A DNA stretch of 25,978 bases, from IMG/VR virus record IMGVR_UViG_3300010885_004706, positions 1 to 25,978 of that record, one strand, 5' to 3'. The position numbers and the translations under genes were made by a program. Under the pieces are notes generated by a model that made no database searches, was not told where the DNA came from, and saw only the letters and a program-made list of their open reading frames with translations. The DNA is from a virus. Numbering within the stretch: position 1 is the stretch's first letter; each line of letters begins with the position of its first letter. Below are positions 1 to 5,829 of the stretch, piece by piece.

Positions 1-34
1 TCTGCCATTTGGTAAAATACGGTCCTTTAGCCAT
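1..34 (-). CDS. Start of an unidentified leftward gene (partial)
   Basis: Read leftward from an ATG at 34-32, the edge encodes MAKGPYFTKWQ and stays open to the window boundary. It is only 11 codons, so no family can be assigned. Support comes from context: a late-promoter box on the same strand at 74-87 would start a transcript about 40 bases upstream of this ATG. No strong ribosome-binding site is visible. The same bases are also open in a rightward frame that stops at 123-125, so a rightward gene end cannot be excluded. Confidence 0.4.
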   Translation of the reverse strand, partial: MAKGPYFTKWQ

Positions 35-44
35 TAAAACGCCA

Positions 45-52
45 CATAAATA
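45..52 (+). promoter_or_regulatory. T4-type late promoter for gp26-gp51
   Basis: CATAAATA differs from the T4 late consensus TATAAATA at one base. The predicted start is near 58, giving a leader of about 46 bases before the gp26-like ATG at 104. A ribosome-binding site AAGGA lies at 91-95, 8 bases before that ATG. It lies head-to-head with the leftward box at 74-87, so the two predicted transcripts would overlap by a few bases. Confidence 0.5.
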
Positions 53-73
53 CAATTATGATATAGGTTCTAT

Positions 74-87
74 TACACCTATTTACC
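74..87 (-). promoter_or_regulatory. T4-type late promoter, leftward
   Basis: On the minus strand this reads GGTAAATAGGTGTA. It contains the TAAATA core of T4-family late promoters and is identical over 14 bases to the sequence just before gp25 at 12778-12791. If the spacing is as in T4, where the box covers about -13 to -6, transcription would start near position 74 and run off the left edge. The assignment is by motif only. Confidence 0.5.
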
Positions 88-103
88 GCAAAGGATTAAC
101 TAC

Positions 104-997
104 ATGGATAACTCAAACCCACTAAAACAGCCAATTAAGCAGCCGGCAACAAACCCATTGGCTCAATATTACCGAAAGCCCGGCACTTATATTGAACTGC
201 CCAGTGGAGGTCGTTTTTACAAGCTGGCACCAAAGCTCAGCGATACCAATGAATTGGCAGTTTACCCAATGACAGCCAAAGACGAACTTGCTCTTAAAAA
301 CCCAGATGCGCTGTTAAACGGCGAAGCACTAAAGCAAGTTATTGGTTCTGTATGTCCTGATATTCGTGACGTGAGTGAAATTCCAGCTCCAGACATTGAT
401 GCTATCTTGGTTGCCATGCGTATGACCAGTTATGGTGATGATATGGAAATTGATGTCAATCACGGATGTGAAGAAAGTGGTGGTAAATCACAAAGAGTCA
501 CAGTTGGTTTGGGCAGTGTGTTGTCAACACTGAAAGTAATTCCAGAATCATTGGGCACTGTAACATTGGCCAATGGAGTTGTTGTCCAACTGCGTCCATA
601 CACATTAGAAGCACAAAGTCGGTTGCTTCGTGTACAGTTCAACACCATGCGTCAATTGCAAGGTGCTGAGGCCAATGAAAATTCTACCATTGAACAAAAA
701 GCAGACATTGCCAATAAAGGTTATGATCAGCTGGTTGTACTGAGCCAGGATATTCTAGCACAAAGTATCATTTCAGTTACACTGCCAGACGGAGTTGAAG
801 TAACAAACTTTGCACACATCCATGAGTGGGTTAAAAACTTAGATCGTGCCAGCAATGAAAGACTAGACGAAGAAATCAAAGCATTTGCAAAGTTTGGTAT
901 TACTCGCACACTTGAAGTAGAGTGTGATCATTGTAAGACAAAATTTACAACAGACATGCTGTTTGATCCTACAAGTTTTTTCAACGTAGGCTCTTGA
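104..997 (+). CDS. 26: Baseplate hub assembly protein, gp26-like
   Basis: This 297-residue protein resembles the T4-family baseplate protein found as gp26 in aquatic T4-like phages, which helps build the central hub of the baseplate. The N-terminal part has the typical opening YIELPSGGRFY (residues about 29-39), followed by a stretch rich in NPDALLNGEALKQVI. Cysteines at C122 and in a C274-x2-C277 pair near the C-terminus (ECDHCKTKF) could form a small metal-binding knuckle. The ATG at 104 has AAGGA 8 bases upstream. The stop overlaps the start of the next gene, which fits co-translation with a partner hub-assembly protein. The family call comes from remembered motifs, not a search; the gp26 number follows cyanophage usage. 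Confidence 0.72.
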   Translation: MDNSNPLKQPIKQPATNPLAQYYRKPGTYIELPSGGRFYKLAPKLSDTNELAVYPMTAKDELALKNPDALLNGEALKQVIGSVCPDIRDVSEIPAPDIDAILVAMRMTSYGDDMEIDVNHGCEESGGKSQRVTVGLGSVLSTLKVIPESLGTVTLANGVVVQLRPYTLEAQSRLLRVQFNTMRQLQGAEANENSTIEQKADIANKGYDQLVVLSQDILAQSIISVTLPDGVEVTNFAHIHEWVKNLDRASNERLDEEIKAFAKFGITRTLEVECDHCKTKFTTDMLFDPTSFFNVGS

Positions 998-1215
998 ATC
1001 TAGGACTTGATAGAGCAAAGATTCGACGCTTTATCGAGGGCATTGAAAACGAATCAAGAGCCGTAATCAAAGAAGTTTCTATGTTGAGTGTTTGGGGTAA
1101 TATCAGCCCATCTGAAATATGGAACATGACTTACCAGGAACGAGTAGTACTAAGTGAAGTTATCAAAGAGCACACAGATACCATGTACGGCAAAAAGGGT
1201 ATTGCTCGTCGTTGA
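994..1215 (+). CDS. 51: Small baseplate hub assembly protein, gp51-like
   Basis: A 73-residue protein directly overlaps the gp26-like gene. In many T4-like phages a small protein annotated as gp51 (baseplate hub assembly catalyst) sits in this position, and the central segment (WGNISPSEIWNMTYQERVVLSEVI) fits that group. The start used is TTG at 994, which overlaps the upstream stop as TTGA and has a weak AGG at 988-990. An internal ATG at 1081 would leave 45 residues and lose the basic N-terminal helix, so TTG is preferred. It is much shorter than T4 gp51, so the name rests mainly on position. No catalytic residues can be named. Confidence 0.55.
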   Translation: MNLGLDRAKIRRFIEGIENESRAVIKEVSMLSVWGNISPSEIWNMTYQERVVLSEVIKEHTDTMYGKKGIARR

Positions 1216-1239
1216 TGTTCATTTGTAAAGTATATTGGT

Positions 1240-1258
1240 AGAGCGAATACTTCGCTCT
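1240..1258. terminator. Strong hairpin after gp51, possible terminator
   Basis: AGAGCGAA, a three-base loop TAC, and TTCGCTCT form a perfect 8-bp stem 25 bases after the gp51-like stop. The position fits a terminator or a 3'-end-stabilising hairpin for the gp26-gp51 transcript. There is no T-run right after it on either strand, so it is not a textbook intrinsic terminator; the nearest T-tract is about 45 bases on. The AGAGCGAA arm partly recurs just downstream (CGCTTCGCTC at 1273-1282). Confidence 0.4.
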
Positions 1259-1376
1259 TGAATTTCGTATCGCTTCGCTCAACTCATTCACTTTACTGTA
1301 AACCTATTTTTTTAGATTTAACACGATTTTATATGATTGTAGTTAGGTTTCTTACTAAATGAACTACATATTGATT

Positions 1377-1441
1377 ACTTGACCTGATGCTTCAGTCACA
1401 CTTAGCCGTTTTACCGGCTAAGATTAACACTTGACCCGAAG
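1377..1441. repeat. Direct repeats flanking a perfect 8-bp hairpin
   Basis: ACTTGACCTGATG (1377-1389) and ACTTGACCCGAAG (1429-1441) match at 11 of 13 bases. Between them lies a perfect stem CTTAGCCG (1401-1408) and CGGCTAAG (1415-1422) with the loop TTTTAC. Repeats around a hairpin suggest either a protein-binding site or part of a folded RNA. No known element is recognised. Confidence 0.45.
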
Positions 1442-1640
1442 TCCAATGCCACATTCAACTAAAGCAACTATTTCTAGCTAAGGCGGTCACGCTGTACCTT
1501 TTTACGCTTATCTTATTATGACGCTACTGTATCAACCTAATTGAAATAACTGATACTGTATGTAGGATGTAATTGTCAACAGAGCCTACTCTTTTTGGTA
1601 GTACGATACTTGCACCAATTCTTTTCATACCATGAATTGC

Positions 1641-1824
1641 GTCCTGTGAAGGATAGTGGTGCCGAGTCTCCGCTACTGCATCGGAAGTTCCTTCCCCTGC
1701 GCCACCCTAGGGCCAGGTTTTATGGGTGCAAAATAACTGGCTGCACAAGCCTATCAGTAGTAAATGAGTCTGGGGGAGTTTGCGGTTTACGCAGAGAGTA
1801 TAAGGATTTATCTGTTTGACAGAT
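1641..1824 (+). ncRNA. Candidate structured RNA, chain of hairpins
   Basis: Seven local hairpins follow one another: GTCCT/AGGAT with a GTGA loop (1641-1654), TAGTGG/CCGCTA (1654-1675), GGAAG/CTTCC (1683-1695), CCTGcGCC/GGCCAGG with one bulged base (1696-1717), GTGCA/TGCAC (1726-1746), TGCG/CGCA (1781-1793) and ATCTGT/ACAGAT (1810-1824). The first two share position 1654, so they are adjacent or alternative. Positions 1641-1720 hold 48 G or C of 80 (60%), well above the flanking DNA, as for stable RNAs in AT-rich genomes. The GTGA loop is a GNRA tetraloop only on the plus strand, a weak pointer to strand. It does not match a tRNA, tmRNA or CRISPR array, and I find no group I or II intron core. 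It adjoins a GIY-YIG gene. Strand, ends and function are unknown. Confidence 0.45.
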
Positions 1825-1839
1825 GAGTTAACGATGTAG

Positions 1840-2265
1840 TTAAAGTTTATCTTTGATATGGTTTTTATGTACTTTGAGTGAGATAATGCCGTTGTAGTAG
1901 TCTACGGATTCTAATACTTTTCTATCAAATTGTTCTTTCGCTTCAATATACGAGCATACTGCTTTTGCATTGCAATAATGCAGTATCTCTCTTTTAAATT
2001 TATCTGTGCCTAGTTGAGCTATGTCTGCCAAAAGTTCTACGCTTGAGCCATAATATATTTGCCAATCCGAATCAATTTTGCCTCGGATCTTCTTTTTCTT
2101 CTTGGTGCCGTTTTTTAACTTTACAGTCTTGTATGTGGTTTTACTAAACTTTGCCAGTTTCTTCCCCACATACTTTCGGTTGTTGGTCAGGTTTGTTATA
2201 AGATACACAAACCCAACACAATCTTCAGGTAACGTTTCTACAACAGCATCGTTGTAAAACCACAT
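1840..2265 (-). CDS. GIY-YIG endonuclease (homing type)
   Basis: This 141-residue protein carries a GIY-YIG nuclease signature in the variant form VYLITN (about residues 20-25) and YVGKK (about 32-36). It is followed by a lysine-rich loop, then DWQIYYGSS, and a C-terminal EAKEQF whose first glutamate is the likely metal ligand. Proteins of this type are common free-standing homing-like nucleases in T4-like phages; they nick or cut DNA and can spread themselves between genomes. It appears intact. Its ATG overlaps the upstream stop in TAATG, so it is probably translated by coupling at the end of the gp55 operon. Its 3' end borders the hairpin-rich region. The cut site cannot be told from the sequence; a housekeeping or repair nuclease is an alternative. 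Confidence 0.8.
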   Translation of the reverse strand: MWFYNDAVVETLPEDCVGFVYLITNLTNNRKYVGKKLAKFSKTTYKTVKLKNGTKKKKKIRGKIDSDWQIYYGSSVELLADIAQLGTDKFKREILHYCNAKAVCSYIEAKEQFDRKVLESVDYYNGIISLKVHKNHIKDKL

Positions 2266-2453
2266 TACTTGGGTGCAGACAAAGCTTCTTTCTCGGCAGT
2301 AATCTCTTTACGGCGTTCTTTGATAGCTTTGCTCATTTCCTGTAGTGCTTTACGAGCACGAGCGGCTGCGGCCTTAACACCTTTGCCTGCAAATTTTTCG
2401 TTTTCAGCCTTGTACGCTTCAAACTGTTCTAATAAAATTTCATGATTTGTCAT
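2265..2453 (-). CDS. Hc1-like small basic protein
   Basis: A 62-residue, lysine- and alanine-rich, probably all-helical protein. The core KFAGKGVKAAAARARKALQE followed by a charged helix (MSKAIKERRKEI) matches the pattern of the histone H1-like Hc1 family, small proteins found in several bacteria and in aquatic T4-like phages. In chlamydiae Hc1 compacts DNA; a DNA-binding role here is inference. The ATG at 2453 has AAAGGA 5 bases upstream. It lies 9 bases after gp46 and overlaps the nuclease gene by one base. Confidence 0.65.
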   Translation of the reverse strand: MTNHEILLEQFEAYKAENEKFAGKGVKAAAARARKALQEMSKAIKERRKEITAEKEALSAPK

Positions 2454-2462
2454 AATGTTCCT

Positions 2463-4238
2463 TTAATTTTCAATAACCTGTGTATCCGCTTCCAGCATAG
2501 TGAATCCATTTTCTTTAACTACCATGAGCACATTGTTGACTCTACTTGCTAGTTCATCTCTATGAGAGATTAAGAAAATATTACGATTCATCTCACGTCC
2601 CATGGACTTTAACACTGACATAGAGTGTTCGATACCCACACTATCCATACCAGAGTCAACCAGTTCGTCGATAAACATCAAGTTCATTGGCTCTGTGAAA
2701 CTCTCATACACATCCCTAAAACTCCAGCTCAATGCTAGAATTAAACGATTTCGTTCGCCTCGACTTAGATTATCAAAATCAAAACTTTGTCCTAATTGGC
2801 TAATGTCTACTTCCAAATCACTTTTAAATGTAACCTGATGTGGCAGTTGCAACTTGTCCAAATAGTAACTCAATCTATAATTCAAATATGCCAAGTTTTG
2901 TTCAATAATTCGCTTTCGCACAAATGAGTCCTTGCTGGTCAACAACTTTAACAAAAACTCTTGGTGTTCGAGCAGTTTACTTACTCTGTTAATTTCATCC
3001 CAGCTGACCAGAGCTAGTGCGGTATTACGCATGGCTTCAATTTGTTCTTGATAAGGATCTTCTTCTTGAGCCTTTAAATCAAGTTGCTTACGGATGTTTT
3101 CCAAGTTGTTCTTATGTGCGGCCGCATCAGCTACATCCTGATATTTGGTTTTAGGACGATCACCTAGTAGGCCAATGCTTCGAACAGCCATGTCTGCTTG
3201 AGCCAAATAACTATGCTCTTCCTTTAGTGCATTAACTGTTAGATCCACAGCAGCTTGTGCATCAGCGGCCATTTGGTCATGCCGTTCATCATGCACATCT
3301 TGTCCACAACTGGGACATTGGTGAGCTTTAATAGAAGCCAGGCTCTTTTGTGCAAGACTCAATGCATCTTGCAGTTTCTTTACATTGCTTTGTCTAGTGG
3401 CCAGTTCTTTGTTGGCTAACTTTAGACGGTTTTCATTTTCTTTGTAAAGAGCTACAGCACGATGAGATTCCAATTCTGCTTCAATGTCAGTATTTTCTAA
3501 TTCTGTGATAGCTGCCATAAAGGATGCTACATCAGAATCTTTCTTGGTAGACCAAACACGACTACGGCGCTCTAAATCATCAATACTGGTTTGAACACGA
3601 GCATTGCTTTCTTGCAAGGCCTTGATGCGTGATTCCTCATCCTTGATATCGTCTTTGCTTTTCTTAATGTGTTCGCGAAGTATTTCAGCCTTTTCACTTA
3701 ACTGAGTAATGCCCAACAGTTCTTCAATGATGTCACGTTGCTCGCCACTCTTGAGACTCAAAAAAGGCTGTGTATAAGTGTTCAGTGCTACAAGGTGTTT
3801 GAACATTTCAGCACTCATACCAATCACATGCTCAATTGCTTTTTGTGTTTCGCGATTCTCACCTTGACCCTCATCAGTGCCAGATTCGTTTACTTCTTGA
3901 TCGTCAACTAAAAAACGCAACAGGTTAGGTTTACGACCACGTTCAATAGTGTACCGGTTACCATTCTTTTCAAATTCCACTGTGACCAACATGTTCTTGG
4001 CGTTGGTTTTATTGATCAAGTTTTCCTTACGGATATTTGTAAGTGCATTGCCGTAGATGGCATAGCTGAGTGCATTGACCATTGTAGTTTTACCTACACC
4101 GTTACGAGCACCATCACCGCCCAAGTCCAAGTTGTTACCCAGCACAAGAGTCAAGCCATGTTGATTCATACGAAGAGCCTGGGTCACATTGCCCACGCTC
4201 ATAAAGTTTTTAATTGTTAAATTGTTAAACTTGATCAA
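2463..4238 (-). CDS. 46: Recombination endonuclease subunit gp46 (Rad50-like)
   Basis: A 591-residue SMC/Rad50-type ATPase. With gp47 it forms the nuclease that resects DNA ends and feeds recombination-dependent replication. Visible motifs are a Walker A GARNGVGKTT (residues 43-52), a zinc hook CPSC (C308 and C311) in the middle of a long charged coiled coil, the ABC signature LSRGE (491-495), and Walker B LMFIDE with D524-E525. The length is close to the T4 protein. The start is TTG at 4238: it overlaps the gp47 stop (TTGA), has AAGGA 8 bases upstream, and gives the expected MIKFNNLTIKNF N-terminus. The tight overlap fits 1:1 production with gp47. Confidence 0.96.
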   Translation of the reverse strand: MIKFNNLTIKNFMSVGNVTQALRMNQHGLTLVLGNNLDLGGDGARNGVGKTTMVNALSYAIYGNALTNIRKENLINKTNAKNMLVTVEFEKNGNRYTIERGRKPNLLRFLVDDQEVNESGTDEGQGENRETQKAIEHVIGMSAEMFKHLVALNTYTQPFLSLKSGEQRDIIEELLGITQLSEKAEILREHIKKSKDDIKDEESRIKALQESNARVQTSIDDLERRSRVWSTKKDSDVASFMAAITELENTDIEAELESHRAVALYKENENRLKLANKELATRQSNVKKLQDALSLAQKSLASIKAHQCPSCGQDVHDERHDQMAADAQAAVDLTVNALKEEHSYLAQADMAVRSIGLLGDRPKTKYQDVADAAAHKNNLENIRKQLDLKAQEEDPYQEQIEAMRNTALALVSWDEINRVSKLLEHQEFLLKLLTSKDSFVRKRIIEQNLAYLNYRLSYYLDKLQLPHQVTFKSDLEVDISQLGQSFDFDNLSRGERNRLILALSWSFRDVYESFTEPMNLMFIDELVDSGMDSVGIEHSMSVLKSMGREMNRNIFLISHRDELASRVNNVLMVVKENGFTMLEADTQVIEN

Positions 4239-5257
4239 ACTGTTAGTCCTTGGTAAATTTGTACAAGAATTTGTCTATCAATCACATCAGAATCAATGGC
4301 CTGAATCTGATTTAATACAATAGCATCTACAGATTCAAATTGAATCTCGCCGCCTTGCCATTCGTTCGCATGTTCTTCCTTCTTGCCTGGTACAAGAGCC
4401 AGCTCACGCATATTATACGTTTCTGCCCACTGTTCTTTGATGTACGTGGCTTCTTCGTAGCTGATGTCTACATCAATGGTGATACGAGCAAAGGTCTGCT
4501 CGTCAAACAGTTCGGCATGACGGTCAATGGCCTGTGTTAGTGTAAGCGTCTTAAACTTAGGTGCGCTTGGCCAAGTTCTAAATTCTGGTTCTCCGCCATG
4601 CTCTAAAAACATACAGCCACGTTCGTCATCCCATGCATCAGCATAGTTGTGTGGAAAGCAATTGCCCATGTAAATGATGTTGCCTTTGCGTTGACGCTTG
4701 TGAAAGTGTCCTGAGAACACCAATTCTTGATTGGGAAAGTGTCCAGCATTGAGTCCACCATGATCCGGCATTTCTACCATGGCATTCATTTTAAAGTGCG
4801 GCAATTCAAAGTGACCAAACACATAACGACTTTTCAGCTTGGCCATTTTAGTCCACTCGTCACCTACCAGCCAAGGAATGATTGTCATGTCACCCACTGT
4901 CAACTGTTCGTCAACTAGGACAACATTGTCCAAGTGCTTGGCAAACGGCAGTGAGTTGATCTCACGCTTTTCACGATACGCCAAATCATGGTTGCCCATA
5001 ATCAAGTATACCTTTTCAAAGTGTTCTGACAAGTACTTGACGTTGGACGTTGTATAATTAAGTGTGCTAACGTTAACAGTGGATCTGTTGTTGTGCCAGT
5101 CGCCAAGAAAGATGCATGTTTCAGCACCTTCCTTCTTGGCTTCTTCTACCATCCACTTGATAAAGTTTTCACAGTCATTGTTATGGCTGCGGCTGTTGTT
5201 ACGTAGTCCAAAATGAATGTCTGTAAAGCAAACAGCTTTTTTAAAGGATTGAGTCAT
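4235..5257 (-). CDS. 47: Recombination endonuclease subunit gp47 (Mre11-like)
   Basis: A 340-residue metallophosphoesterase, the nuclease partner of gp46. Numbering from ATG 5257, the metal-binding motifs run in the correct order: D13-x-H15 (FTDIHFG), G52-D53-W-H55, G88-N89-H90-D91, G148-H149 and G183-H184-F-H186. The open frame extends one codon upstream to a TTG at 5260, but the ATG is the more likely start. No clear ribosome-binding site precedes it. The YdcH-like gene stops 6 bases upstream, so coupled translation is likely. The stop overlaps the gp46 start. Confidence 0.95.
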   Translation of the reverse strand: MTQSFKKAVCFTDIHFGLRNNSRSHNNDCENFIKWMVEEAKKEGAETCIFLGDWHNNRSTVNVSTLNYTTSNVKYLSEHFEKVYLIMGNHDLAYREKREINSLPFAKHLDNVVLVDEQLTVGDMTIIPWLVGDEWTKMAKLKSRYVFGHFELPHFKMNAMVEMPDHGGLNAGHFPNQELVFSGHFHKRQRKGNIIYMGNCFPHNYADAWDDERGCMFLEHGGEPEFRTWPSAPKFKTLTLTQAIDRHAELFDEQTFARITIDVDISYEEATYIKEQWAETYNMRELALVPGKKEEHANEWQGGEIQFESVDAIVLNQIQAIDSDVIDRQILVQIYQGLTV

Positions 5258-5263
5258 CAACTA

Positions 5264-5458
5264 TTATAGCATTTCTGCAAGTGTATGTCTACAGCGAACC
5301 AGCTCATCTTTGATGAAAAGTTTTCGTTTCTTAAGAGTTTGGGCAACTGGAGTATCGTTTTGATGTTGTTCCTCCAGGATCAACAGTTGTTTTTCGAGAT
5401 TATTATGATGAATCTCTAAGTGATCAATATGACGTTTTAAACTGTCAGGATGTTTCAT
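5264..5458 (-). CDS. YdcH/DUF465-like small helical protein
   Basis: A 64-residue, highly charged protein. SLKRHIDHLEIHHNNLEKQL near the N-terminus and LKKRKLFIKDEL near the C-terminus match the pattern of the YdcH/DUF465 family, small helical-hairpin proteins of unknown function in bacteria. The ATG at 5458 has AAAGGAG 5 bases upstream, embedded in the last codons of the MazG-like gene. Its place between the pyrophosphohydrolase and gp47 suggests early or middle expression. The function is not known. Confidence 0.6.
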   Translation of the reverse strand: MKHPDSLKRHIDHLEIHHNNLEKQLLILEEQHQNDTPVAQTLKKRKLFIKDELVRCRHTLAEML

Positions 5459-5460
5459 AG

Positions 5461-5829
5461 TTACTCCTTTTTTAAGAATTGTGCAAGCTCTGGTGCTTTC
5501 CAGCCTAGTGGCTTTAGAACCTTACCATCTTCACGTTTACGAACTTTACCAGTGTCTTTATCAATTTTGGCAAAGTTAGTGTGCATAACTTCTTTCCATG
5601 CACCTTCACCATCAGCACCCATACTATGTATAGCACCAATGCTAACAACCAATATATCAATCAGCGCATCTAATGTTTCAACTTCGTCGTAGTTATTGAT
5701 TGCCTCAATAAGTTCAGTGTGTTCTTCTTTGATCAAATTAACATACAATCTAAACTGTTCTTGGTTGAAACCTTCTACACTTTGGTCACAGGCCTTCATA
5801 AATTTTTCTTGGTCACGGAATGGATTCAT
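5461..5829 (-). CDS. MazG-like nucleotide pyrophosphohydrolase
   Basis: A 122-residue all-alpha protein of the MazG/PRA-PH superfamily. Helix one carries the metal-binding EEHTELIEA (about residues 35-43), matching EExxE; the second half of the motif is ETLDALIDILVVSIG (about 51-65), whose acidic residues would complete the site. A conserved tail, GAWKEVMHTNFAKID then GKVLKPLGW, is typical of phage members. The family hydrolyses NTPs or related nucleotides to monophosphates; in phages it has been proposed to clean the nucleotide pool or blunt (p)ppGpp signalling. The substrate here cannot be told. The ATG overlaps the gp55 stop in TAATG, giving direct coupling to the late sigma factor. Confidence 0.8.
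   Translation of the reverse strand: MNPFRDQEKFMKACDQSVEGFNQEQFRLYVNLIKEEHTELIEAINNYDEVETLDALIDILVVSIGAIHSMGADGEGAWKEVMHTNFAKIDKDTGKVRKREDGKVLKPLGWKAPELAQFLKKE

Larger units (their letters stand above)
1216..1640. other. Non-coding convergent region, hairpin-rich left half
   Basis: No reading frame here looks like a protein. Rightward gp26-gp51 transcripts and the leftward gp55 operon both run into it, so it should hold terminators for both. Visible elements are an 8-bp hairpin at 1240-1258, a T-tract at about 1304-1310, an 8-bp hairpin at 1401-1422 between two direct repeats, a leftward-strand stem with a GAAA loop at 1465-1480, and a 10-bp stem with one T:T mismatch at 1525-1534/1551-1560. 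A weak rightward sigma-70-like pair, TTGAAA (1541-1546) and TAGGAT (1563-1568) with 16-base spacing, could transcribe the RNA candidate to its right. Confidence 0.5.

Noticed and set aside
3-125. Rightward open frame running in from the left edge to a stop at 123-125
   Set aside because: Forty codons without a stop can occur by chance. It would run through the promoter boxes and overlap the gp26-like start by 22 bases. It is kept only as an alternative to the leftward gene start.
1231-1260. tRNA-like string TTGGTAGAGC
   Set aside because: It resembles the D-arm of a tRNA, but there is no acceptor stem, anticodon arm or T-arm with proper spacing. The segment is simply one arm of the 8-bp hairpin.
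1463-1480. Leftward TAGCTAGAAATAG resembling a Cas9 guide-RNA scaffold
   Set aside because: The GAAA loop in that scaffold is an engineered join, and there are no Cas genes, repeats or spacers in the window. It is a short stem with a GAAA loop and nothing more can be claimed.
1595-1819. A 74-codon rightward open frame in the intergenic region
   Set aside because: It begins with TTG and lacks a ribosome-binding site. Its composition is unlike the neighbours (GC-rich, many Cys and Arg), and the bases are better explained by the chain of hairpins.
1216-1839. Group I or group II intron next to the GIY-YIG gene
   Set aside because: I could not find the conserved group I core (P7-region sequences) or a group II domain V on either strand. 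There is also no interrupted gene on both sides.
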